Origin: DASSFG01 sp035550375
GTDB taxonomy: Bacteria; Planctomycetota; Planctomycetia; Pirellulales; JAICIG01
Assembly (NCBI GenBank): GCA_035550375.1
Contig: DASZPH010000011.1
Location: 62,001-126,000, forward strand
Direction: 5' to 3'
Length of the DNA: 64,000 bases
Made by a program: the position numbers and the translations under genes. Shown piece by piece: positions 57,447 through 64,000 of this stretch. Below the pieces are notes generated by a model. The model made no database searches and was not told the DNA's origin. It worked only from the letters and a program-made list of their open reading frames with translations. How positions within the stretch are numbered: position 1 is the first letter of the stretch; every line of letters begins with the position of its first letter.

Positions 57447-59354
57447 ATGAGGCGTCGCGCCGTCGTTACTGCCCTGATCGCCCTGAGTATCGCCATGCCG
57501 AGCTCGGCTTGGGCAGCCATCACCGAAGAGCAGCAACAACAAATCGCCGAAATCGAGCAAGGGGTGAAGGAAGCCCTGTCGCTCGTGAAGGCCAAGAAGA
57601 CGGAGGAGGCCGAGCAGGCGATCGCCACAGCGAAGGAGTCGCTCGAGGCCCTTTCGTCGTCGGAAGCGAAGGACGAACTGGCCGACTCGCTCGCCACGCT
57701 GGAGAAAAAGGTGGCGGCAGCCGAACGCCTTGTGGAAAAGGGAAAGGCGGCTGCGGAGAAATCTTCGGAAAAATCCGCTCCGGAAAAACCGGCTGCCAAG
57801 CGTAAGCCGGCCGCCAGGCCGCGTGCCAACGGCAAGAACGCGCCCAAAGACACCGCCAGCGGCGGAACGAGCTTCAGCAAGCAGATCGCCCCGATCTTCG
57901 TCGCCCGCTGCAACAATTGCCATGTCGCCGGCACCCGCGGCGGTCTCAGCCTGGCCACGTTCGCTTCGCTGAAGAAGGGATCGGAGAACGGCACCGTCTT
58001 CACGCCGGGCAAAGGGCAGGGGAGCCGGCTGGTCGAAGTTCTGCAAAGCGGCGACATGCCTCGCGGCGGGGCACCTCTCACGCCCGAAGAAATCGCTCTC
58101 GTCTCCAAATGGATCGACGAGGGGGCCAAGTTCGACGGCGCCGATGAGAACGCCCGGATCGCGGGCCCGACGACGAACCAGCCGCAGCAACCCGCCCTGC
58201 AAGTGACGCGGGCGGGCGGCAACGAGTCGGTGCAGTTTGTGCGCGATCTGGCGCCGATCGTGGTCTCGACCTGCATCGATTGCCACGGCGGCATGCAGCC
58301 CGCGGGCCAGTTGAACCTGACCACGTTCGCCGGCCTGCTGCGAGGTGGCGCCAGCGGCCAGATCGTCTCGCCCGGCAAGCCCGGCGAAAGCCTGCTGGTC
58401 AAAAAGCTCAAGGGAACGGCCGGCCAGCGGATGCCGCTGCGCAAGGAACCGCTCGACGAGGCGACGATCAAGAAGTTCGAGACCTGGGTGGCCGAGGGAG
58501 CGAAACTGGACTGGCCCGACGCCGAGGAGTCGCTCGACTGGGCGGTGCGCGTGATGGTCGCCAGCAAGATGAACCACGACGAACTCACGAATATGCGGGC
58601 CGATCTGGCCGAAAAGAACTGGCGGCTGGGCAGCCCCGAGGTGGCGCCGCAGAAGATGGAAGACGGCCACTTCATCCTGCTCGGCAACCTGTCGCCCGCG
58701 CGGATGGTGGAGCTCGTCGAGCTGGCGAAGCAAACGCGGGGGAAGGTGGCCAAGGCGCTTAGCCTGCCCGCCGACGAGCCCTTCTTCAAAGGGCGGATGA
58801 CCCTGTTCGCCTTCAAGCGGCACTTTGACTACTCGGAGTTCGGCACGATGGTCGAGCGCCGCGAGTTGCCGGCCGACTGGCACGGGCACTGGCGATACAA
58901 CGTGGTCGACTGCTACGGCTGCGTGCTCGTGCCGGACGACGACAAGGGGGTCGAACTGACGCTGGCAGAGGTCTTTGCCGGGGCTTACATCGAGAACCAG
59001 GCCAAGATGCCCCGCTGGTTCGCCGAGGGGGCCGCGCGGGCGGTCGCCGCCAGGCTTGTTCCGCGCGACCCGGTCGTCAAGCAGTGGGACCAGGAGATCA
59101 AAGAGGCGCTCGCCGCGGGCCGTACCGCCGACGACTTTTTGAAAGCCGGCGACGTGCTTTCGCACGACAGCGCCGCTTTAAGCTACGGCTTCATGAAATC
59201 GCTCTTGGGCCGCATGCCTAAATTCATGGCCATGCTCAACGACCTGCACGAGGGCACGCCCTTCGACGCGGCCTTCAGAAAGCACTTCGGCGGCGACCCC
59301 GCGACGCTGGTCGCCGCCTGGTCGCAGCGCGAACTCTACAGCCGCCGCAAATAG
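57447..59354 (+). CDS. Exported planctomycete-type cytochrome c protein with peptidase-like C-terminus
   Basis: 635 aa. Signal peptide (MRRRAVVTALIALSIAMPSSAWA) is followed by a Lys/Ala/Glu-rich coiled region (about 25-130), then two c-type heme motifs, CNNCH (about residue 155) and CIDCH (about 275), each in a short PSCyt1-type domain with the MPRGG/MPLRK methionine expected as axial ligand. The last 280 residues resemble the peptidase MA-like fold (MPRWFAEGAARAVA), but no HExxH zinc motif is seen. It is probably a periplasmic electron-transfer or structural protein. Flanked by intergenic repeats upstream, with an Rpn-like gene converging downstream. Confidence 0.85.
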   Translation: MRRRAVVTALIALSIAMPSSAWAAITEEQQQQIAEIEQGVKEALSLVKAKKTEEAEQAIATAKESLEALSSSEAKDELADSLATLEKKVAAAERLVEKGKAAAEKSSEKSAPEKPAAKRKPAARPRANGKNAPKDTASGGTSFSKQIAPIFVARCNNCHVAGTRGGLSLATFASLKKGSENGTVFTPGKGQGSRLVEVLQSGDMPRGGAPLTPEEIALVSKWIDEGAKFDGADENARIAGPTTNQPQQPALQVTRAGGNESVQFVRDLAPIVVSTCIDCHGGMQPAGQLNLTTFAGLLRGGASGQIVSPGKPGESLLVKKLKGTAGQRMPLRKEPLDEATIKKFETWVAEGAKLDWPDAEESLDWAVRVMVASKMNHDELTNMRADLAEKNWRLGSPEVAPQKMEDGHFILLGNLSPARMVELVELAKQTRGKVAKALSLPADEPFFKGRMTLFAFKRHFDYSEFGTMVERRELPADWHGHWRYNVVDCYGCVLVPDDDKGVELTLAEVFAGAYIENQAKMPRWFAEGAARAVAARLVPRDPVVKQWDQEIKEALAAGRTADDFLKAGDVLSHDSAALSYGFMKSLLGRMPKFMAMLNDLHEGTPFDAAFRKHFGGDPATLVAAWSQRELYSRRK

Positions 59355-59407
59355 GCGAGAAGAAAACTAACGCAGTGTATAACCCGTCTTCGTCAGGATC
59401 GGATTAT

Positions 59408-60325
59408 TCAGGCATCGAGCCCAAGCTGCGCGAGGGACGTAGCGCTAAGCAGAGCTCGCCCCAACTCCGGCAGCCCATCACCGGGCCAGGCTTGCAGGCG
59501 AGCCACGACTGCGGGCGACAGCGGACCAAAGCGGGTTTCGAGGAGCTGACGCAAAAGCTCTCGCTGTCCTTCCAGCTTCCCGCGCTGTTCGACGTGATCC
59601 AACAAACCCATTTCCATTGCTTTCACTTCCGGATCAGGATGGTTACGCAACATGCTCTCGAACTGTTGCCGCTGCCCGTCATCTAACGGCAGGTAGGCGC
59701 TCACGCATTCGCAGAGCAGGGTCTTTCGATAGGCGTTCTCAGAAGAATGCACGAGTCGCTGTATCGCTGCGCCGGCCAACTGTATTCTCCGCTCATTGGG
59801 CACGCGCATCAAGGCAGCCAAGGCGACGCCCAGCCAGTTGTTTTGGTGTAAATACTCCTCCGCGGGCAGGGCCGGCAGGCCGACATAAGGGTAGGTGAAA
59901 CGCACGAGTTGGTGCTCCCAGAAATACTCCTCATACGCATCCCAGCCGATTCCCTCCAGGCCAACTCTCAGATAGAGTCCAACCGGCAGCACCGGTAAGT
60001 CATGTCGCCGCCGTAGCGGCTCGTAATAATGGAACATCCGGCGGCGTAAGGGCGCTACCGTGTCGGCAGCCTCAATTTCGACGTGGATCAGAGCCAGCCA
60101 ACTCTCGTCGGATCGTCGATCAGGGCTTGGCACGGCATCGAGAGTTGCCAGTTTGGCGACGACGTCCACGAAGCGGCTCTCGCCCTGCAGCGAGTCGCTG
60201 ACGATCTCCTTGTCGAGCCATTCGATGCGGCTGAAGTCGAATCGCCCAGCCCAAGACGGAAAGAAGAGCCAGAAGAACTCGGCGAAGAATTCTTGGAGTA
60301 ATCTCTTGAAACGAGGATCGTGCAT
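59408..60325 (-). CDS. Rpn/DUF4351-like PD-(D/E)XK family protein
   Basis: 305 aa from ATG 60325. The N-terminal half has the pattern of Rpn/transposase-like nucleases: FFAEFFWLFFPSWAGRFDF, a core with IEWLDKEIVSD, FVDVVAKL and LIHVEIEAAD. The C-terminal GQRELLRQLLETRFGPLS is a DUF4351 tail. Such proteins are predicted nucleases of mobile or recombination-related origin. The exact catalytic residues were not verified by alignment. It converges on the cytochrome gene. Confidence 0.75.
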   Translation of the reverse strand: MHDPRFKRLLQEFFAEFFWLFFPSWAGRFDFSRIEWLDKEIVSDSLQGESRFVDVVAKLATLDAVPSPDRRSDESWLALIHVEIEAADTVAPLRRRMFHYYEPLRRRHDLPVLPVGLYLRVGLEGIGWDAYEEYFWEHQLVRFTYPYVGLPALPAEEYLHQNNWLGVALAALMRVPNERRIQLAGAAIQRLVHSSENAYRKTLLCECVSAYLPLDDGQRQQFESMLRNHPDPEVKAMEMGLLDHVEQRGKLEGQRELLRQLLETRFGPLSPAVVARLQAWPGDGLPELGRALLSATSLAQLGLDA

Positions 60326-60544
60326 TGGGCACCCAGAGCCGTGAATTAACCGCCTCGTCGCCACCCAGCTTAAATCCGACTCGGCCTTGCGCCTTCGGCG
60401 CCGTCGCCTGGGCTCTCCCCGAAGGTGCCCATAGCGATTCGCTGCGCTTGAAAGGCAACCCTCGTGCCCCTAGCTTATAATTCATCCGCCACGAGCTTGC
60501 ACGTCTTCCATTCTTCGTCACGCAGAACTACTGATCATTTATAG

Positions 60545-60961
60545 ATGCCCGCACTCTACGAGCATCACCACGTTGTCCAGCCGGAGGAGATCGATGAGCT
60601 GGGCCATGCCAACAACCTGGCCTACCTGCGCTGGCTGCAAGACGCGGCCCTGGCTCATTCGGCCGCGCAAGGCTGGCCGCCGCAAGCCTACCGGCAACTT
60701 GGCCTGGGCTGGGTGGTGCGTTCGCACGAGATCACCTACGAGCGGTCGGCGTTGGCCGGCGACCTCGTGCTCGTGAGAACCTGGGTGGCTTCGTTCAGGA
60801 AGGCCAGCTCGGTTCGCCGCTACGACGTCGTCCGCCAGGCCGACGGCAAGCGACTGGCGACGGCCGCCACGAACTGGGCTTTTGTCGACTACTCGACCGG
60901 CTTGCCGGCCCGCATCCCGCCGCAGATCGTCGAATCGTTCGAGCTGTTCGCCGAGGATTGA
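60545..60961 (+). CDS. Acyl-CoA thioesterase (4HBT family)
   Basis: 138 aa. The hot-dog fold motif DELGHANNLAYLRWLQDAAL places the catalytic Asp/His-Asn-Asn of the YbgC/4-hydroxybenzoyl-CoA thioesterase group at the usual N-terminal position, and the length is normal. It hydrolyses acyl-CoA or acyl-ACP thioesters in the cytoplasm; the substrate is unknown. ATG 60545 has no clear ribosome binding site and may be leaderless. It ends 5 bp before a terminator-like hairpin. Confidence 0.85.
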   Translation: MPALYEHHHVVQPEEIDELGHANNLAYLRWLQDAALAHSAAQGWPPQAYRQLGLGWVVRSHEITYERSALAGDLVLVRTWVASFRKASSVRRYDVVRQADGKRLATAATNWAFVDYSTGLPARIPPQIVESFELFAED

Positions 60962-60963
60962 AA

Positions 60964-60994
60964 GGAGGAGGGCCTTCCTAGGCCGTCCCTTTTT
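60964..60994 (+). terminator. Rho-independent-like terminator after the thioesterase
   Basis: A GC-rich stem (GGCCT at 60971-60975, TCCT loop, AGGCC at 60980-60984) with flanking GGAG/TCC complementarity is followed by TTTTT at 60990-60994. It is the inverted form of the hairpin at 29921-29934. Confidence 0.55.
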
Positions 60995-61058
60995 CCAACT
61001 GGACGGCGTGGGCGGGCCATCCTTCCTATTTTTGCTCCTTTCCACACCCCCAGGAACC

Positions 61059-61394
61059 ATGAAGATGTCTAGCTTCTTTGTCGATAAGAAAGACTGTTCC
61101 CACCATACCATTTTCGCGGGCGTCGACATTTTCACCGCCGCCGGCAACTCGATGATGTTGTCGCTGGTCGAGTTCGAGCCCCACGCCGTCGTCGAGGAGC
61201 ACAGCCATCCGCACGAGCAGATGGGGCTCATGCTCGAGGGGGAGGCCGAGTTCATCGTTGGTGGCGAATCGCGGATCGTTGGTCCGGGGACGATGTGGAG
61301 GATCCCCGGCGGAGTCAAACATAAAGTGATCGCGGGCGACCGCCCGGTGCGGGCGCTCGACGTCTTTTATCCAATACGTGAGGACTACCGGTGA
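61059..61394 (+). CDS. Small cupin-domain protein
   Basis: 111 aa from ATG 61059; ATG 61065 has better spacing from the AGGA site and may be the real start. It is a single cupin barrel: EEHSHPHEQMGLMLEGEAEF has the His-x-His...Glu metal ligands of motif 1, and PGGVKHKV the His of motif 2. The frame upstream of 61059 overlaps the thioesterase and its terminator and is not gene-like. The role is unknown (dioxygenase, isomerase or metal-binding regulator). It overlaps the next gene by 4 bp (GTGA). Confidence 0.8.
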   Translation: MKMSSFFVDKKDCSHHTIFAGVDIFTAAGNSMMLSLVEFEPHAVVEEHSHPHEQMGLMLEGEAEFIVGGESRIVGPGTMWRIPGGVKHKVIAGDRPVRALDVFYPIREDYR

Positions 61395-63019
61395 GGGGGT
61401 CGGTCGTTCGCATGGTCGGTCCGGCCGCCTTGGCCGCATGGGTGCTCTGCGCATCGCCGGGCTGCTCGGTCTTGCAGCCTCAGAGCATGCGCATCGACTC
61501 GGCCGCCAGCGCGTATCAGGGGGTAACCATCACCTACCGCGTCGACAGCGGTCAGCTCAGTGAACCGTTGACCGTGGCGCGCATCGCCGGGCAACAGGTA
61601 ACCCAGCAGAGCGTTCCCAGCAGCCCCTATCCCGACCATTCGGTGGCGCGTCTGTCGATCCGCTATCCGCACCCCGACGGCAAGGCAGAATATGCCCTGG
61701 CCGAATTGGTGGTCGAAACTCGCACCCCTCCCAACGCCCAGATCAAAAAATCGACCTGGCAGCAGTGGGTCGACACGTTTGCCGCGACGGCGCGAGATAT
61801 CTTGCCGGGCGTCAAGCTCAGCGATGACGTTCGCGAAGCCTGGGCCATGGACATCGCCAAAAACGACCTCGATCGCGTGGTCGCCGGCATGTCGCAAAGC
61901 GGTTATTTTGTGAATCCGCCCAAGGCCTCGCCGGGCGTCGAGCTGGCGGCCCGCATCGACGGCTTCCAGGCCAACAAGCGCTGGAGCCGCGAGCCGGAGC
62001 TCGACGTTCTGATGGAGCGTATCCGGCAGGAGGGGCAACTCGTTTCCTACGTGCACCCAGTGGAGTCGAGTAGCGTGGCCGTCGCGGCTGGCAACGCCCG
62101 GACGCCGGCCCGATTTGTCTCGCAGGAAGAGGACGGCCCCTCACTCATGCCTGCCGGCCCGCAAAACCAGGCTTACACGAATCCGTCAGAAAACCGGGCC
62201 CCGGCGCGAACGCCCCGGTATACGCCGCCGCCGACCAGTTTCACCCCGGCGCCCTTCTCACCGGCTCCCAACACGCCGCGCTCGATCCCCGCGCCGCCGG
62301 CGGCGCCCATGACCGTGCCCGACTATCCGCGGTCGGCAATGCCGAACTTGCTGCATCCCCCGGCCGCCGCCCCCACCACGCTTCCCCCGGCGGATGCACG
62401 ATCGAAGGCGCGGGCGTTGAGAACGCCGCAACCCAACTCGCCGCAGCCCAACTCGCCGCAGTCCAAATCGCCGCAGTCCAAATCGCCGCAGCCGAGACGA
62501 CCCGCGAACCCTCTGGCAAAACCGGAGGGCCGCTGGCAGTATCCGCCTCAGTACCGCAGACAGTCGGGGCAGGCGTCGCCCTCCCTAGCGCCTGGCGCCG
62601 CCGGTCAGCCACCGGCCGCCGCGCCGCAGGGAGCCTCGCGCGACGCTGCGCAGCAGCGCCAGCAACGTATGCCCTGGCGACGGCCAGCGGCGACGAACGC
62701 CCAGCAACAACCGGCTGCTTCGCCCTCGCCAACCAACGCCGCGAGGAACTCGGTGGCGCCCCGTTCTCGCCCGCAACGTAATTCCGGTGCGCCGGGACAA
62801 CCGCCGTCCGCCGGGCGTCTGCCGCCGCGCTATCCGGCGACCCCCGGTTACCAACCTCCTTACCAGCCGCCGGCACGCTACCCTTCCGCGCCCTACGGCT
62901 CGGCACAGAACGACCCCGCCCCGAATTATCCGCAGACGAGTACACCGACGGGCAATGGTTCTCCGCCGGGGATTCCTCAGCCGCCTCAACTCGGTTCGCG
63001 GCCCTCGAACACCTATTGA
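61391..63019 (+). CDS. Proline-rich lipoprotein
   Basis: 542 aa from a GTG at 61391 that overlaps the cupin stop. Lipobox SPGC with Cys at about residue 25. Residues about 35-220 are a folded, unrecognised domain (KKSTWQQWVDTFAATARDIL, AKNDLDRVVAGMSQSGYF); the remainder is Pro/Gln/Ser/Ala-rich and probably disordered, with a small tandem repeat at 62432-62491. It may anchor or span the periplasm. The gene converges with the histidine kinase, overlapping it by 7 bp at 63013-63019. Confidence 0.78.
   Translation: MRGSVVRMVGPAALAAWVLCASPGCSVLQPQSMRIDSAASAYQGVTITYRVDSGQLSEPLTVARIAGQQVTQQSVPSSPYPDHSVARLSIRYPHPDGKAEYALAELVVETRTPPNAQIKKSTWQQWVDTFAATARDILPGVKLSDDVREAWAMDIAKNDLDRVVAGMSQSGYFVNPPKASPGVELAARIDGFQANKRWSREPELDVLMERIRQEGQLVSYVHPVESSSVAVAAGNARTPARFVSQEEDGPSLMPAGPQNQAYTNPSENRAPARTPRYTPPPTSFTPAPFSPAPNTPRSIPAPPAAPMTVPDYPRSAMPNLLHPPAAAPTTLPPADARSKARALRTPQPNSPQPNSPQSKSPQSKSPQPRRPANPLAKPEGRWQYPPQYRRQSGQASPSLAPGAAGQPPAAAPQGASRDAAQQRQQRMPWRRPAATNAQQQPAASPSPTNAARNSVAPRSRPQRNSGAPGQPPSAGRLPPRYPATPGYQPPYQPPARYPSAPYGSAQNDPAPNYPQTSTPTGNGSPPGIPQPPQLGSRPSNTY
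62432..62491 (+). repeat. Four 15-bp tandem repeats (PNSPQ/SKSPQ)
   Basis: Two copies of CCCAACTCGCCGCAG are followed by two of TCCAAATCGCCGCAG, encoding PNSPQ, PNSPQ, SKSPQ, SKSPQ in the lipoprotein's disordered region. The pairing indicates recent expansion, so the copy number may vary between strains. Confidence 0.9.
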
Positions 63020-64000
63020 GGTTCGCCCGCGCAGAGCAGCGACGAGAGGGTCTCCATCAGTTCGGCCGGTTTGACCGGCTTGGTCAGGTAGGCATCCATG
63101 CCGGCCGCAAGGCAACGCTCGCGGTCGCCTTTCACGGCGTTGGCCGTCAGGGCCACGATCGGCATCCGGCGTCCGCCGCGCGATCCCGGGTTCTCGGCTT
63201 GCCGAATTGCTTGCGTGGCTTCAAAGCCGTCCAACTCCGGCATCTGGCAGTCCATGAGAATCAGGTCGAAGTCGGCGGCCCGCGCCTTTTCGACGGCTTC
63301 GCGGCCGTCGCTCGCCACCTCGCACTCGACGCCCAGGCGGTGCAGCATCTCCCTGGCGACGAGTTGATTGACTTCGTTGTCTTCCGCCAGCAACACCCGG
63401 CGCCCGGCAAGCGGCCGAGTCGGCCGCGCGACGGCGGCCGTCCCCTCGGCCGGTCCCGCGACATTGGGGTGTGGAAGCAACAGCTCAACAAGACAATCGT
63501 GCAGGCGCGATTGTCTGAGCGGTTTGTGCAGGCAGCTTTCGACTCCCATCTCGCGCAGCTCGGCCTCGAGCATCAGCTCGCTGAGCGCGGTGAGCGCGAT
63601 GCGCCGCGTGGGGCGGAGCGCCGGGTCGGCTCCGATGGCTTGCGCGAGCTGCCGACCGTCGAGGCCTGGCATCTTCATATCGAAGATCGCCAACCGAAAC
63701 GGCGTGGCCGACGAGGCGGCCGCCCGCAAAAGCGCGAGCGCCTCGCCGCCGTTCGTGGCGGTGGCGACCTCGCAGCCGAGCTCGAGCAACATCGTCCGCA
63801 GGATTTCCAGTTGGGTGGTGTTGTCGTCGACGGCCAGGACGCGCAACCCCGTCAGCTCACGCCTGGGGGTGCGTTCGCCATTCGCCGATGGCAAAGGCTC
63901 CAGGCTCAAGCGGCACCAGAAGCACGAGCCTTGTCCCACGCGGCTCTCGACCCCCGCTTCGCCTCCCATGAGCGTCGCCAGTCGCGCGCAGATGGCCAGC
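63013..64000 (-). CDS. Hybrid histidine kinase, C-terminal part (cut by window)
   Basis: The visible part runs off the right edge without a start. The last codons (AICARLATLMGGEAGVES) are the G2 box region of the HATPase domain, so the ATG at 63969 is internal and the kinase core lies outside. Two receiver domains follow: first with LAVDDNTTQLE, IFDMKMPGLDG and the LHKP lysine; second with LLAEDNEVNQL, LMDCQMPELDG, ALTANA and LTKP. Both phosphoacceptor Asp residues are present. It is thus a two-receiver hybrid kinase of the type that passes phosphate to an external Hpt or response regulator. Confidence 0.9.
   Translation of the reverse strand, partial: LAICARLATLMGGEAGVESRVGQGSCFWCRLSLEPLPSANGERTPRRELTGLRVLAVDDNTTQLEILRTMLLELGCEVATATNGGEALALLRAAASSATPFRLAIFDMKMPGLDGRQLAQAIGADPALRPTRRIALTALSELMLEAELREMGVESCLHKPLRQSRLHDCLVELLLPHPNVAGPAEGTAAVARPTRPLAGRRVLLAEDNEVNQLVAREMLHRLGVECEVASDGREAVEKARAADFDLILMDCQMPELDGFEATQAIRQAENPGSRGGRRMPIVALTANAVKGDRERCLAAGMDAYLTKPVKPAELMETLSSLLCAGEPQ

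Noticed and set aside
57420..59165. A 581-residue minus-strand frame opposite the cytochrome protein
   Set aside because: Shadow of a GC-rich gene; its His/Arg-rich sequence lacks any motif, while the plus strand has heme motifs and a signal peptide.
63013..63969. A complete 318-aa double response regulator starting at ATG 63969
   Set aside because: The in-frame sequence beyond that ATG continues the HATPase G2 box to the window edge, so it is the end of a hybrid kinase.
1..64000. tRNA, rRNA genes and CRISPR arrays
   Set aside because: Reading the intergenic regions, I saw no cloverleaf signatures, rRNA blocks or regularly spaced direct repeats with unique spacers. A covariance-model scan would be more reliable.

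Overview
This window looks like a chromosomal piece of a high-GC planctomycete, most likely Pirellulales-like. The support is the gene families: giant secreted proteins with the planctomycete N-terminal LEPR-XLL motif and C-terminal DUF4214 repeats, two Tat-exported DUF1501 proteins, a planctomycete-type cytochrome c protein, a Tat-exported Gfo/Idh/MocA oxidoreductase, and an ECF sigma factor next to a membrane Ser/Thr kinase with TPRs. I recognised no tRNA, rRNA, CRISPR array, prophage or intact insertion sequence. The assignment is inference from families, not from a marker gene.

Layout. 1-29849: two adjacent same-strand giant surface/secreted proteins, the first cut by the window edge (more than 3084 aa), the second 6692 aa. 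Both are mosaics of FN3-like, PPC-like, beta-helix, Calx-beta, cadherin-like and sortilin-type propeller segments ending in DUF4214. 30160-35104: class I methyltransferase, a tiny lipoprotein, an exported alpha/beta hydrolase, YgfZ and a LarA/DUF2088 protein. 35305-42179: lipoprotein with thioredoxin and FG-GAP parts, then a coupled LEPR-XLL membrane protein / ECF sigma factor / Ser-Thr kinase locus. 42246-45185: DUF1501 protein divergent from four small membrane proteins. 45353-51068: acyl carrier protein, outer-membrane-like protein, alpha-oxoamine synthase, DUF6134 protein, degenerate ketosynthase and intact ketosynthase, which together look like a small lipid/polyketide pathway. 51302-54168: oxidoreductase and second DUF1501 protein. 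54384-57126: accessory stretch with a frameshifted membrane gene, palindromic repeats, a hypothetical protein and DUF3050. 57447-64000: cytochrome c protein, Rpn/DUF4351 protein, thioesterase, cupin, proline-rich lipoprotein and the C-terminal part of a hybrid histidine kinase.

The strongest unusual signals are four. (a) Two types of repeated protein module (a roughly 90-aa FN3-like module and a roughly 100-aa 'FEFAANGR' module) appear to sit inside other recognisable domains of the giant proteins, splitting them in frame. (b) The alpha-oxoamine synthase / ketosynthase pair / ACP / outer-membrane protein locus has no obvious described counterpart that I can name. (c) A 25-bp element is identical and in the same orientation upstream of two unrelated small membrane-protein genes 11 kb apart. 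(d) A single-base frameshift breaks one of those two genes just after a near-perfect ribosome binding site. All functional statements come from reading the sequence and family knowledge; no search was run.
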